Positions 34,243 to 46,997 are shown, numbered from the stretch's first letter. The stretch is DNA of 64,000 bases from Zeus faber (GCA_960531495.1 OY482851.1:11535329-11599328); one strand, 5' to 3'. Numbers and translations: made by a program. The notes: a model not told the origin generated them from the letters alone.

Positions 34243-34278
34243 GTGTGCGTGTGTGTGTGTGTATGTGTGCGTGCGCGG

Positions 34279-34345
<67 letters not shown>
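34243..34345 (+). repeat. (TG)n tract adjoining the Tc1 left end
   Basis: About 100 bp of TG with TATG and GCGG interruptions on the left; it abuts the Tc1 terminal repeat directly. Confidence 0.97.
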
Positions 34346-34348
<3 letters not shown>

Positions 34349-34489
34349 ACCGATCAGCCACAACACTAAAACCACAGGTGAAATAACATTGATCATCTGG
34401 TTCCAATGGCACCTGTCACCTGGGATATACTGTATTAGGCAGCAAGTGAACAGTCAGTTCTTGAGGTTGATGTGTTGGAAGCAGGAAAA

Positions 34490-35925
34490 ATGGTCAAGCG
34501 TAAGGATCTGAGCGACTCTGACAAGGACCAAACTGTGATGGCTAGACGACTGGGTCAGAGCATCTCCAAAACAACAGGTCTTGTGGGCTGTTCCCAGTAT
34601 GCAGTGGTTAGTACCGACCAAACGTGGTCCAAAGAAGGACAACCGCTGAACCGGTGACAGGGTCATGGGCGCCCATGGTTCATTGATGCGCGTGGGGAGC
34701 GAAGTCTAACCCGTCTGGTCCGATCCCACAGAAGAGCAACTGCAGCACAAATTGGTGAAAAAGTTAATGCTGCTATGATAGAAAGGTGTCAGAACACACA
34801 GTGCATCACAGCTTGCTGCGTATAGGGCTGCGTAGGTGCCCATGCTGACCCCTGTCCACCACCGAAAGCGCCTACTTCTAATGGGCATGTGAGAGTCAGA
34901 ACTGGACCATGGATGAAGGTGGCCTGGTCTGATGAATGACATTTTCTTTAACATCATGTGGATTAAGGCTGCAGGAACACAATTTGAAACTCGAATAGAA
35001 TTATTTGAACGCTGAAATTGCCATTTGATTTTTATGAATAAATAATTGTTTTGCCAAATGTTAACGAATCAATTCACATGTGATGAGCAAGAAAGTTCAA
35101 TACAAGTTCATTCAGTTTGTTGCACAGTGAACACACATTAGAGAGATACTCCAAGAAAGTCCACTTCTCCTCCAGCGTTTCACTCTGTGTCCAAGGGAGG
35201 GTGCGCCTTTGACCCGAAATGTCCAGTAATTCCACGGAAATGGCGATCAACGTGGTGAATAAAAGGGACCTTTACTGACAGAATGTGCTCTAGTGCAGAG
35301 GTTCCCAAACACCAGCTTTTACCACCCGGCCGTGAGAACACGGGCGGGATTTTTTCCCGCAGTGATCTGCGATCTTCTCCGCAGCAGAGCAGCAGCTGGG
35401 AACAGAGTAAATTAAATTCATCTGGAGTTTTTATTTGCTTTGTTTGGGGAAAATTTTGCCCTGATTGGGCCTGTGGGACCGTGCGTTTCCACAGCACTGA
35501 ATTTGAGCATTAAGAATTTGAGTATATTTCAAGATTAATAATAATCTTCAAATATACTATAGAAATATACATATACTATACTTTACAAATTCAAATGGGA
35601 TTATAGAGGAATATCTGCAGCCCTAATGTGGATGGCCAGGTGCGTGCACGTCGATTACCTGGGGAAGAGATGCACTATGCGAAGAAGACAAGACGGCAGA
35701 GGCAGCGTGACGCTCTGGTCAATGTTCTGCTGGGAAACCTTTGGTCCTGGCGTTGATGTGGATGTTACTTTGACACGTACCAACTACCTAAACATTGTTG
35801 CAGACCAAGTACAATCCTTCATGGCAACATAATCCCTGGTGGCAGTGGCCTCTCTCAACAGGATGCACCCTGCCACACTGCGAAAGTAGTTCAGGAATGG
35901 TTTGAGGAACATGACAAAGACGAGA
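34490..35925 (+). pseudogene. Dead Tc1 transposase, interrupted
   Basis: It starts [20 protein letters not shown], the DNA-binding N-terminus, and runs to a stop near 34655. Later parts lie in several frames: WSDE (near 34928), then after the hAT insertion a stretch ending NIVADQVQSFMAT (near 35832) and QQDAPCHTAKVVQEWFEEHD (near 35860-35920). In the last motif one codon (Asn) is missing from the usual QQDNAPCHT. The C-terminal third with the third catalytic residue is absent. It keeps about 73 bp that the 15-kb copy has lost and lacks that copy's 56-bp duplication, so the two decayed independently. Confidence 0.92.
34964..35625. mobile_element. 662-bp hAT-type element nested in Tc1
   Basis: The ends are TAAGGCTGCAG (34964-34974) and CTGCAGCCCTA (35615-35625), inverted copies with one difference. 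A perfect 8-bp duplication ATGTGGAT flanks it (34956-34963 and 35626-35633). Removing the element and one copy of the duplication restores the Tc1 reading CATCATGTGGATGGC, which is exactly what the 15-kb Tc1 copy has. 8-bp duplication plus TAGGGCTGCA-type ends identify the hAT superfamily. The interior has no transposase frame. Confidence 0.95.
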
Positions 35926-36191
35926 TATCGATCCGGTTTAATATCTGTTCGTGTCGGGATCGGCTCGGAGGGACGCAACGAGCTACAGCCATCGAGAAGG
36001 TGATGGGAGTGCACAGAACAGCAGCCAGATACACACAACATGCCCGTTTTGCTTTTCCTCTCTCGGTTTTAAATCTATTTCTTATTTAAATTCTGCTTTT
36101 ATTCAGGTTTTTTTTGTTGTTGTTTTTTTTTTTACAGTGATCAAGAATATGGTATCGCGTCATTCTCATTTCCGGTTTTAATGTTGTGGCT

Positions 36192-36192
<1 letters not shown>

Positions 36193-36261
<69 letters not shown>
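36193..36261 (+). repeat. (GT)n tract adjoining the Tc1 right end
   Basis: About 69 bp of GT directly after the truncated Tc1 end, then a short GCGCACGCGC. Confidence 0.97.
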
Positions 36262-36264
<3 letters not shown>

Positions 36265-36381
36265 ACGCGCATTTATTTGTTGCATGCGTTTACTGTACAT
36301 CTGTATACACAGTCTAGGGATTCACCTGCATGGTGGGATTGTCTTCGCACCAGACATGACTTTAGGTGACATTAGGTCATC

Positions 36382-36406
36382 GTGTGTGTGTGTGTGTGTG
36401 TGTGTG
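36382..36406 (+). repeat. Short (GT)n
   Basis: About 25 bp of GT dinucleotides. Confidence 0.93.
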
Positions 36407-37951
36407 GAGAGAAATGTTGGCTTGGGTAAAAAAAAGTATATAGATTCTACAATACAATTCTATTGTTGAAATTCTGTCTGTCTGTTTTTTGATTTTCATT
36501 TCACCGTGGGATTGGATCAACGTCAAATCCAATAGTGAGATCCTGCCTGATAGCCAGCTCTAGATAAAAGTGTTAAGATGACACAATTAAGCATCCTTTT
36601 TGAACCATTACCGCCACTCTGGCCGCAGAGTCGGACCCATTATTCGCCGGAAGAAATCACCTCAAAAGCCTGGAGGAAACGTGTTTAATGACGGGGGGGG
36701 GGGTGGGGTCAGCCAAAGTAGCAGCCAGCCTTTGCGGAAAAGTGCCGTTGAACTGCACTAAGTTCTCTTGTTCCATTGTTATCGCGTCATCGCTTTTGCC
36801 TTTCGCTTCTTCTCATTTTAGAACATTGTAAAAAGAGGAGAAGAGACAAGAAATCACCTCGAGTAACACTCACAGTAACAAAGATATCTTCATTCGGCGG
36901 GCGGGAAGAAAAAATAAAATAAATAGAGCATTCACAAAATACAATTTGGGATTCCAGGAAGAGGCTCCGAAACGGCCAAAGTGGTTGTAAAATAATCTTT
37001 TCCATATTCCCTTTTTTCTTTCACTCTCGGGGGGATTCCACAAAGCTGGAGCAGCGACTACAGTATTTCATGCTAAATCTGCAGCCTGTCGGGAAAAACC
37101 GTTTCATAAATTCACCTTGGCAGCGATCACGGTGATGGAGCGAGATTACCGTTGCCCCGGCGTGATGGACAGCGCCGGTGACAGCCACTGAAATGACTAT
37201 GCTAATTAACTGTTGCATATTTAACACTTCCGCCCCTGGTCGTCGGACCGCGCATGCGAGCGGCGTCGGAAGGGCCCCGGAACATCAAACAAAGTCGAGA
37301 CAATTTGTGTTTTTCAAGAGCAGAGATGCCGGGAAGCGTTCTTATATTCCCTTGAATAAACTGATGACTCTGAGATAGCACGTAATAGCTTTTCGTATCT
37401 GTTCTTTTTCTTCTTTCATTTTAAAACGTTTTCCTTCGCGTTATTTGCTCAAGCATGTTCCCCAAGCTTTTTTTTCCATCCCTTGATCCCATTTCGCCTT
37501 GAGGCCTCAGCCGCCGCGGATTTATTTGAGAACGGGGCGTTTTCTCTGGGTTTCGGCCTCCCGTTCCGCGCCAAAACGACCAAAAAAAAAAAAGAAAAGG
37601 ACAATTTTGGGAGATCACTTCGAAACCCCGTATTCCGTACGGCGGGGACGTGTGAAACGGAGCTCCTTGGAACGCGACGAGCGACCACCGTCGTGTTGTC
37701 CTCTGTGTCTCCAGGTTCCTCCCACTTTAGGAATGGCACATATGTGCGCCATTCATGCGTATGGTTGTTATGATCCCAGAGAACTTGATGTCAATCACCT
37801 GCTGGCCTGTCATGCTTATTTGAGCGCTTTGAATCGTCTTTGCATTCCCGTGTGGGCAAGAGATTATTATCATATTTTATTAATATAATATTATTATTAT
37901 TTTCTTTATCGGAGGGCGAAAAATGTGTTTACATACATGTGGACAAGGTCT
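36407..37951. other. Unassigned; possible conserved non-coding block 37050-37260
   Basis: High-complexity DNA. The block 37050-37260 has balanced composition with CTAATTAACTG and CATAAATTCACC, which resemble homeodomain-type sites, but conservation cannot be judged here. A G run lies at 36692-36702. No coding evidence. Confidence 0.35.
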
Positions 37952-40025
37952 TAGTTCAAAGTTCAAAGTGTACTTTATTGTCAATCGTACCATGCAACAC
38001 GTAATTACACAGAGGATCAAAATTGCGTTTCTCAATACTCCAAATGTGCAGTAATATTTGTAACACAGAACATATAACATGAAAGTGCGAAAGGCCAACA
38101 ACAATAGACACAACAACACAACAAGACTAAGGATAGTCTTAATACACTCAAGAAGTCAAATGAGGTATGTTATTAAGGTAATACGGTGCAGTACAAAGCT
38201 AGCAGCAAGAGGATATATATGTATACCAAGGGGATACAAATGTATTGTAAAAATGTAAATATTGTGCAGTCAGTTGGTCTTTGTGGGTGTCGTGTTCATG
38301 TCGTGTTTGGTGAGTTTAATAGTCTGATAGCCTTTGGAAAAAAGCTGTTCCTGAATCTGGTGGTATTGCACCGCATGCCAGAAGGTAGGAGGGTGAACAG
38401 TTTGTGTGCCGGGTGGGTGTGGTCCTTGATGATATTAGTGGCTCTCTTGCGGCAGCGAGACGGGTACAGGTCCTGGATGGATGGTTGTGCTGTTTTGGTG
38501 ATCTTCTCTGCTGTCCTCACCACTCTTTGTAGGGCTTTCTGGTCAGCAGCAGAGCAGCTGCCATACCAGACTGAGAGGCTTCTGGTAAGAATGCTCTCAA
38601 TAGCACCACTGTAGAAGGTGGTGAGGGCAGAAGGGGGAAGGTCAGCTCTCCTCATCCGGCGAAGGAAGCAGAGGCGTTGCTGTGCCTTCTTTACTAGGGA
38701 GGTGGTGTTGATTGACCATGTCAGGTCGTCTGTGATGTGCACCCCCAGGAACTTGGTGCTTTTCACAGACTCCGCTGCCCTGCCATTGATGGTGAGTGGG
38801 ATGTGTGGTGTGTGGTTCTTTCTGAAGTCCACGGTTATTTCTTTTGTCTTGTTTGCATTGAGATGTAGATTATTGTTGTCACACCAGTTGAGGAGTTGAT
38901 GTACCTCCTCTCTGTAGGCTGAGTCGTTGTCGTCACTGATGAGGCCCTGACACAACAGTCATGATGCCTATTTCGCTGAGTTTATTTACCAGGTGTTGGG
39001 GGATGACTGGGTCGAAGGCGGAACTGAAGTCAATGAACAGTATCCGCACGTAACTGTTTTTGTTTTCCAGATGAGCCAGGCATAGGTGGAGTGCTGTTGC
39101 TATGGCATCATCAGTGGAGCGATTGGGACGGTATGCAAACTGGAATGGATCAAGTGTAGTGGGGAGACTGGATGTTATGTGGGCCTTGACCAATCTTTCA
39201 AGGCACTTCATCATAACCGGCTGAAGAATGTGTTAAGTGTGTTGAGGAAGTCTGTGTTGTCCTCGCACGGTGGGGGTGTTGGCCTGTAACCGGTGACTGA
39301 CTGAATGCCTTGCCACAAGCGACTGGAGTCTTTTGTGTCTGTGAAGTGTGATTGGATTTTCTGTCCATAGGCACGCTTCTTACGCCCCGGTTGAAGTGCA
39401 CGTACCTCCCTGGTGAACCAGGGTTTGTCATTGGCTCTTGTAGTGATGTTTTTGATGACGGTCACATCGTCCATGCATTTGTGTATATAGCCTGTCACAG
39501 ACTCAGTATATTCCGTTAGGTTGACATGATGGTTGGTAGTGGCAGCCTCCCTAATAACAGGCCAAACTGTGCATTCAAAACAGTCTTGGAGAGCTGAGGT
39601 TGCTCCTTCTGCCCATGCTCTGATCTGCTTCACAGACGCCCCACTCCTGGTTAGAAGTGGTTTGTAAGATGGCATTAGCATAACATAGAGATGGTCTGAG
39701 TTCCCCAGCTGGGGGCGGGGAACAGCTCTGAAGGCCGGTTTAATGTTGGTGTATACCTGGTCAAGAATGTTCTCTCCCCTGGTCGCAAAGTTCACATGTT
39801 TGTGGTAATGTGGAAGTACTGTCTTCAATTTGGCCTGATTGAAATCACCAGCGATTATATAGACAGAGTCTGGATTAGAGTTCTGCATTGAGCTCACAGA
39901 TTGATACAGTGTAGATTGATTGATACAGATTGTAATCGCACTGGGTGGAATGTAAACAGCTGTGATGTAGATGGCTGTGAATTCTCTGGGCATGTAGAAT
40001 GATGCTTCACTCAGGAATCTCCTAT
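37952..40025 (-). mobile_element. L2-like LINE, 5' truncated with two internal deletions
   Basis: Minus strand, 5' to 3': endonuclease domain (about 40020-39211), start of the reverse transcriptase (39214-39000), end of ORF2 (38940-38296), 3' untranslated region (38295-37952). The 3' end contains AATAAAG (37973-37979) and finishes in a short tandem of ACTTTGA units, as L2 elements do. The 5' end is cut inside the endonuclease near 40025, where TATATA-rich sequence begins. It is the largest LINE piece in the window and among the least decayed. Confidence 0.88.
38296..40020 (-). pseudogene. L2-like ORF2 (endonuclease-reverse transcriptase), deleted
   Basis: Endonuclease motifs: TAVYIPPSA (about 39960), IIAGDFNQAKL, ATRGENILDQVYTN and GNSDHLYVMLMP. 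After TFFSRL a stop and a jump to [12 protein letters not shown] show that roughly 100 codons are missing at 39211-39214. Next come [15 protein letters not shown] and [12 protein letters not shown] (first catalytic Asp). After LSEIG the sequence jumps to MTVV and, frame-shifted, to [14 protein letters not shown]. The segment with GxPQG and the (F/Y)ADD catalytic pair has been lost near 38945-38975. The C-terminal part (LLNWCDNNNLHLNANKTKE, FLGVHITDDLTW, RSLSVWYGSCSAADQKALQR) is open to the stop at 38296. The enzyme cannot be active. Confidence 0.9.
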
Positions 40026-40299
40026 ATATATTTTATATATATTTACAGGCGTATGCAACACTGCAGTGAGTCATCCATCTAAATTATTCAACTATACAGC
40101 TCGTATTCAACAATACAGTCATAATTGTAAACACCTCCACACGGCAAGGCTCCATTTTCTTGTCGGTGGTGTTTATCATGGATTATTTTGGTGCAAGCGC
40201 CACAACAGCGGAGTGGCTTTAGAATCGTCGAAGCCGTGTTGAGAGGTAATGGATGACAGAGGGGGAGGAGGGGGAGGGGGGAGAAGAACAAGAAAGGGG

Positions 40300-40300
<1 letters not shown>
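40026..40300. other. Unassigned sequence
   Basis: Short TATATA-rich stretch next to the LINE 5' end, then high-complexity DNA and a G/A-rich lead-in to the (AG)n tract. Confidence 0.4.

Positions 40301-40327
<27 letters not shown>
40301..40327 (+). repeat. (AG)n tract
   Basis: About 27 bp of AG inside a longer purine-rich stretch (40257-40337). Confidence 0.93.
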
Positions 40328-40334
<7 letters not shown>

Positions 40335-41285
40335 GGGCCTTTTCCGACTACTGTACCAGCCGTGTATTAGAAGCTGAGCCCTGCCCCTATAATGGGACTG
40401 AGGGAGATTAGCGGGATAATCCACCAATCCTTTTCTTCTCCTCCCATCTCCTCTCTTCCGTTTTTCTATCCATTTTTCGCCCCCCCCCCCCCCTCCCCAG
40501 CTCCCCTCGCCTCGCCTTCCTTCTGACGCCTTCCCACCCCCCCGGACGAGACAGCATGGGAAAATAGTCCACGCAGAATTGAGTGTGTGTGTGTGTGTGT
40601 GTGTGGGAGTGTGTATCCGTCTTTTGCGCGTTTGTGTTTGTATGCGTGCATGAATTCCCATGTGTGTGCGTTTCCCCCCCCCGTCCGTGGAACTCCCATG
40701 CGTCTTCCCCTCGCGGTCGCTTGCTTTTCGCCTTTTTTTTTTCTTTCTTTTTTTTCCCGGCGACGCCCCGCTTGAAAACAGTTCACCTCGCACACCGCAG
40801 CGCTGTGAGACAGTGCTGCGGTTCCCGAGTTTATTCATTCCCACTGCCCTTGACCAGCTTCTTAACACAGAGAGCAGGACGATAAGGGAGGATTTACACA
40901 CAATACTGAAGCCATTAGCGTCTGGCTTTCTCTCCCTCCCTGTCTCCCTCTCCGGGGTTTGTTTAGCGTTATCAGATCTGCCGGGATGTGTGGATGGCAG
41001 ATTGAATGTCGGCGGCTATGGAAAAGGCCGGGGATGTCTAACCTCCTATTCAGACGCGGCTAGCCTCATCAACAGAGAGGCCTTTGTGCCCCCCTGCCAC
41101 TTGAGGAGATGGACACTACAAGATAATTGCGTTTGGAACAATAACCGGCCCCCTCTGTTTGTCTGCATGTGTTCTGTCTCTTTGGTATGAAATGGCAGGA
41201 GAGTGTTCGTATCTGCGTGTCTCTTTATTTGTGTGTGTGTGTGTGTGCGCGAGTGTGTGTGCTTGAGTCCCTGTATTATACGTCT

Positions 41286-41286
<1 letters not shown>
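40328..41286. other. Unassigned; possible conserved non-coding block 40860-41140
   Basis: C/T-rich with C runs at 40482-40493 and 40675-40682 and a short (GT)n at 40581-40604. The block 40860-41140 is high-complexity and balanced, with GTTATCAGATCTG and ATTACG-like motifs; its status cannot be decided from one sequence. Confidence 0.35.
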
Positions 41287-41318
<32 letters not shown>

Positions 41319-41341
41319 GGGGGGGGGGGGGTGGGGGGGGT
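41287..41341 (+). repeat. (TG)n followed by G runs
   Basis: TG dinucleotides change into runs of 14 and 8 G (41318-41340), a plausible G-quadruplex site and the same order as at 19879. Confidence 0.95.
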
Positions 41342-41769
41342 TGCCTGTAAATTGCTCTATCTGTATGCGGGCATGAATGAATAAATGAATTCACTGGATA
41401 AAGAGACTTTGGAGCGGCGCTGAAAACGGAGCTGTCATCTCCCGTCCCGCCGTCTGAATGCACAGTGCCGGGGATTAGGACAGTGATGTCACAACTTCAC
41501 AGATAAGACTCTTCGCAAACTATTATCAGATGCAGAAAGCAGTGGGCAGAGTGGAGCTGCTCGGAGATTAGGGATGATCACACATTTTCCTCAGATGACA
41601 TGTTGCTGACACACTGCGTGTGTGTTTGTGTACATGCATGTGTACTGATGTCCACATCTAGCCAATTTCACGGCCTACTTTCCCCCCCTCGGTTCTTTTC
41701 TCAGACGACGACGGATCGTTGGTCACTAAATGTCTCACACATTAGCGACCAAAGCTGAGTCTCACACAT
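41342..41769. other. Unassigned sequence
   Basis: High-complexity DNA. TTAGGGATGATCACAC at 41567 resembles an hAT start, but no matching right end was found. Confidence 0.35.
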
Positions 41770-42180
41770 AGATCATGCACCGATCCACTTTTTTTGAATT
41801 CCATTCCGATTCCGATACATGTGTGTTGAGACCGACACCGATTCCGATACCAGAGTTCTTTTGTCAAATTTTTCTACGTGGAGTTTTTCAAAACTGCTTT
41901 TCTACTCCAGGTAGATCATAATATAAAAAGGAATATAAAAACGCTGTTGTTAAAAGGTTGAAGTCATTCACTTTCAGTGAAGCAGAATGAGTTGAAAGAA
42001 AGGGTTTTATTTAATGGTGCATGGGCGTGCCATTTTGGGTAATGTACACGGACGGTACGTGACTTTTTGCCAAGTGTTATTTTAGCTTTAGTGCAAAAAG
42101 CAGTTATTTATTGAAAAAAAACTTGTGACTGGGAAATTAATTTATTGCATGGTGTGGTGCCGTAGCACAAATTAAACAAT
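41770..42180. mobile_element. Left-end fragment of an hAT-type element
   Basis: TAGATCATGCACCGATCCAC followed by repeats of CCGATTCCGATAC resembles the widespread TAGGGATGCACCGATC-type hAT ends with their CCGAT repeats. No right end or target duplication was found, and the right boundary is a guess. Confidence 0.4.
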
Positions 42181-42367
42181 TTCATCCTCAGAAATGAAAG
42201 GACTGGAATATCTTGAGAATTGCCGCTTTTGTGCTGATGTGCTTGAGAAGTCCTTGGAAAAACGTGATCATTGAAAACCTTTGATATTCCCCCTGGTTTA
42301 GTTATTCAAATCATAAAGTCATTTTCTGACATCGAAAATGATTATTTAAATTCAATTTAATCCATCA

Positions 42368-42640
42368 TAGATTATATATTATATATATACTGTATATATA
42401 CTGTATACATACTGTATATATTCTGTGTATATATATATATAAACACTGTATATACTGTATATATACTGTTTATATACTGTGTATATATACTGTATATATA
42501 CTGTATATAAAGACATGTATATAAAGACATGTATAGATATATAGATATGTTATTAAATACAGATAGGTTATATCTATATATAGATATGTTTGTATATACA
42601 GTATTTATATATATATATAGATATATAAAAATAATTGACA
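42368..42640 (+). repeat. AT-rich minisatellite of TATATACTG units
   Basis: Many imperfect TATATACTGTA units, then TATAGATATA and TATATAAAGACATG units. Pairing between TATA and ACTGTATA units makes cruciforms likely. The left flank has ATTAATTTATT-type sequence without genes. Confidence 0.92.
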
Positions 42641-42767
42641 GTGAGATTCAGATTATATTTAAATTCATAACGATCACGTCAACAATAGTGCTTAAAAAAG
42701 TACTTGAAAGTCCTTGAATTTTATTTTGTAACGCAAGAATGAACCCTGATATTTAGATATATCTCTC

Positions 42768-42771
42768 TCTA

Positions 42772-42813
<42 letters not shown>
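42768..42813 (+). repeat. (TG)n-(TA)n compound repeat
   Basis: TG dinucleotides (42772-42794) pass into TA dinucleotides (42795-42813). Confidence 0.95.
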
Positions 42814-42991
42814 ACCTTTCCATTTATTGTTTAACTATTTAATGTTTTGCCAAAGCATGTACTATGATATATGCTATTTCCTTCAGCCAAGACAGCCAAG
42901 GCAGCGTTCCCCTTTTTAAGTTGCTTTAGAAACGCCGGATTGCAACGGATTCATAGCAAACAAACGCATTCGGACGAAAGCTCAGAGAAAC

Positions 42992-43050
42992 GCACGCACG
43001 CACGCACGCACGCACGCATGCACACACACACGCACACACACACACACGCC
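42992..43050 (+). repeat. (CGCA)n-(CA)n compound repeat
   Basis: Seven or so ACGC units pass into CA dinucleotides with one CG interruption. Confidence 0.95.
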
Positions 43051-43216
43051 CTCTTTCGGTTCCCAGCTCCTTCTGAGGCTGCGCGCTTCCACTTTAGCAT
43101 CTCGAGGGATCTTCAATTTACACCACCCCGCCCCGGCGGCCCCCTTTCTGCGCCCCCTTGACTCATTCTGGTCCACAGGTGGAGGCTGTGTTCCTTCTCC
43201 GACAGTCTTCTCCCTA

Positions 43217-43287
43217 ACACACACACACACACACACGCACACACACCCACACACACACACACGCACACACACACACACGCCACACAC
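43217..43287 (+). repeat. (CA)n with interruptions
   Basis: About 70 bp of CA with CGCA and CCCA interruptions. Confidence 0.95.
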
Positions 43288-43690
43288 ATTGTCATAATAC
43301 GAGTGTCTAATGTAGTTCCCGGGCCCCAGTGAGCTCTGGGAGGCAGATCATGATGTTTTTCTAATGAGTGGAGTGCTCCGTGGAAGGAGGCCGAGCCACT
43401 GTTGTCAATTATCGCCGCTCTCTATGAGCCGAGCTCCACGTGGAAGCGTCGCAGCTGGCGCCCGGATCCCGTTTGCGCTCGCCCGCTCCCTTCCCTCCAC
43501 GGCCTCCCTCCGTTCACTCGCTCCCGGGTGCCTCCACGCCGCCTCCCCGCTCCTCCTTCCCGTCGCTCTCGCCGTGGCTCCCGTTTCGGTCTCACTTATT
43601 CTCGCTCACTTTTTCGGATGCTTTTTTTTTTTTTTTTTTTGATGATGACTTTTATGATTTCTTTCAATGTGTCCTTTCGGTTTCTCTTTG
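43288..43690. other. Unassigned, GC-rich
   Basis: GC-rich block 43400-43610 then a 19-base T run (43622-43640). The open frames are biased and lack protein motifs. Confidence 0.4.
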
Positions 43691-44095
43691 AGGAGCATCT
43701 CCTCTCCTCCGCTATCCTCTCCGCTGTCCAGGTCTTTTCATTCCTTTTCTTCTTCCTCCTCTCCCCCCCCCCTCCCCTTTTTTCCACTCCTCCCCTCTCT
43801 TCGCCTCTCTCATCCTCTCCTCTCGTCCTCTCCTCTCCCCCATCCTTCTCTCCTCCTCCCTTCCTCTCCCCTCCTCCCCCTTGACTTCCCCTCCTGTTTT
43901 CTCCTCTCCTCCTCTCTTCTCTTCTCTCCCTTCCTCTCCTCTCCCCCCTCTCTCCCTTTCTCATCCCTTCTATCCTCTCCCCCTTCCCCTCCGCTCTCCT
44001 CCCCTCTCCCTTGTTCTCCTCTCTCTCTCTCTCTCTCACCCCCCGATCCTCCTCTCCCCTCCTCTCGTCCCTCCTCATCATCCCTAGATCTCCTC
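43691..44095 (+). repeat. Pyrimidine-rich tract (C/T on plus strand)
   Basis: Nearly pure CCTCTCCTC-type sequence over about 400 bp, with only scattered purines. Both-strand frames (Ser/Pro/Leu or Arg/Glu/Gly) are artefacts of this composition. Confidence 0.95.
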
Positions 44096-44345
44096 GCAGG
44101 GTGTAGTGGGGTTGACAGGCAGTGAGCTCACACGAGTCACCTCTCTGTCGCTGTGTGGGCCGAGGCGCCGTGCGAGGGCCAGGCTGCAGATTGAACGGCT
44201 CCCAGAGAGATGTCATATCCAGACAGCCTCCCCGAATTACATTTCCTGCTCCTCCCCGGCTGCGCTGGCCGACTGCCGCCACCAAGCAAATGGCCCATGG
44301 TCGCCGTGTGGCTGCGCCCCCTGCCCCCCCCCCCCTCTCTCTCTT
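44096..44345. other. High-complexity island between pyrimidine tracts
   Basis: About 230 bp of balanced sequence (including GAGAGATGTCATATCC and GAATTACATTTCCTGC) between two simple-sequence blocks. A conserved non-coding element is possible; no coding evidence. Confidence 0.3.

Positions 44346-44429
<84 letters not shown>
44346..44429 (+). repeat. (CT)n microsatellite
   Basis: Uninterrupted CT dinucleotides for about 84 bp, preceded by a C run (44325-44334). Confidence 0.98.
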
Positions 44430-44432
<3 letters not shown>

Positions 44433-44989
44433 CAACTAAATGGAAACATCTTACATTTTATGGTTTGGGAAGCAAAAACTGGCGATCGACAAAAGCAGGA
44501 AAAACAGAGGGAACAATTTTCATCAAGACGCTCCGTTGTGTGTTGCTGTGCGGGCGGATTTTAGGTTTTACAAACGTGATGGGTGACATGCAGGGACCCA
44601 CTGCTCCGTGTTGTGATATAACCGTTTGTTTTTCTTTTTGTTCCCAGTGGATGGTTTTTATTTTTCCTTTATGGTTTTTCTTTTTTTTCTTTTTTTTTTT
44701 TTTTTTTTTGCATTTTTCGAGAATATATTTATTTATTTATTATACTTGTACCACTGGAGTCACAGTAAATACTACACAAGTTAAATGAAGCGGTTATTAA
44801 AACTCTCTCCCGTCTCTTTACTGTCTCTAGCTCTCTACCTTCTTTTCTCGTTCCTTCTGTCTTTCAGGCCGCCTTCTACTCTTCCTTATTTTTGGTCTCT
44901 CGTCAACTCACTTCAAATCTCACATGTAGGGGCCTTTGTTTTCTTTTGACTGTGTCATTTCAGGTGTCTTTAAAGAGCATCTTCCTCTT
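44430..44989. other. Unassigned, with poly(T) at 44692-44709
   Basis: Mixed sequence with interrupted T runs (44676-44709). No gene. Confidence 0.4.
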
Positions 44990-45300
44990 TTATCTTTTCG
45001 TCTCTACTTCTCAGCTCTTTCCTTACGTCTTCTCTTCTCGTTGTCTCTCTCTTCCTCTTTACTCCTGTTTTCTCGTCTTCCCTCTCTCTGCCCGTCCCTT
45101 CACCTCTTCCTCTCCTCTCCTCTCCTCTCTCTACTCCTCTCCACCTCCACCCACTCTCTTGCCTTCAATCTCACCCCTTTTATCTTTCTTATTGTGCTTC
45201 TCAGAAGACTTTTGTCTTCGTCTTTTTCCTGCCCACTCCCCCCAGATCCCTCCCTTCTTTCTCTTTTTCTCTCTCCCCATCCCTCTCTCTCCCCCTAGAG
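44990..45300 (+). repeat. Pyrimidine-rich tract
   Basis: C/T-rich, less pure than 43691-44095, with CTTTTC and CCTCTCCTC words. Confidence 0.85.
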
Positions 45301-46878
<1,578 letters not shown>

Positions 46879-46997
46879 TCACAAAATCACACTTTTCCAC
46901 CTGGCTCACACACACACATGCATGTGCAGAGAGACAGACACTTGTACCTTTATGGATTGACAGTGTTCTGAAGCTAATGGTTGCCTGCATGCACTGA

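Larger units (their letters stand above)
34346..36192 (+). mobile_element. Tc1/mariner copy split by an hAT element
   Basis: The left end TACACCGATCAGCCACAACA starts at 34346 at the edge of a (TG)n tract. The right end survives as GGTTTTAATGTTGTGGCTG (36174-36192) and passes straight into another (GT)n tract, with the last bases ATCGGTGTA missing. The transposase relic (34490 to about 35925) is interrupted by a 662-bp hAT element. From about 35926 to 36173 the sequence no longer matches the 15-kb copy and has been replaced or lost. Confidence 0.92.

Noticed and set aside
41567-41780. A complete hAT element starting TTAGGGATGATC
   Set aside because: No complementary right end and no 8-bp duplication were found.
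43596-44435. 279-codon minus-strand Arg/Glu-rich frame
   Set aside because: Produced by the (CT)n and pyrimidine-rich tracts; no protein features beyond composition.
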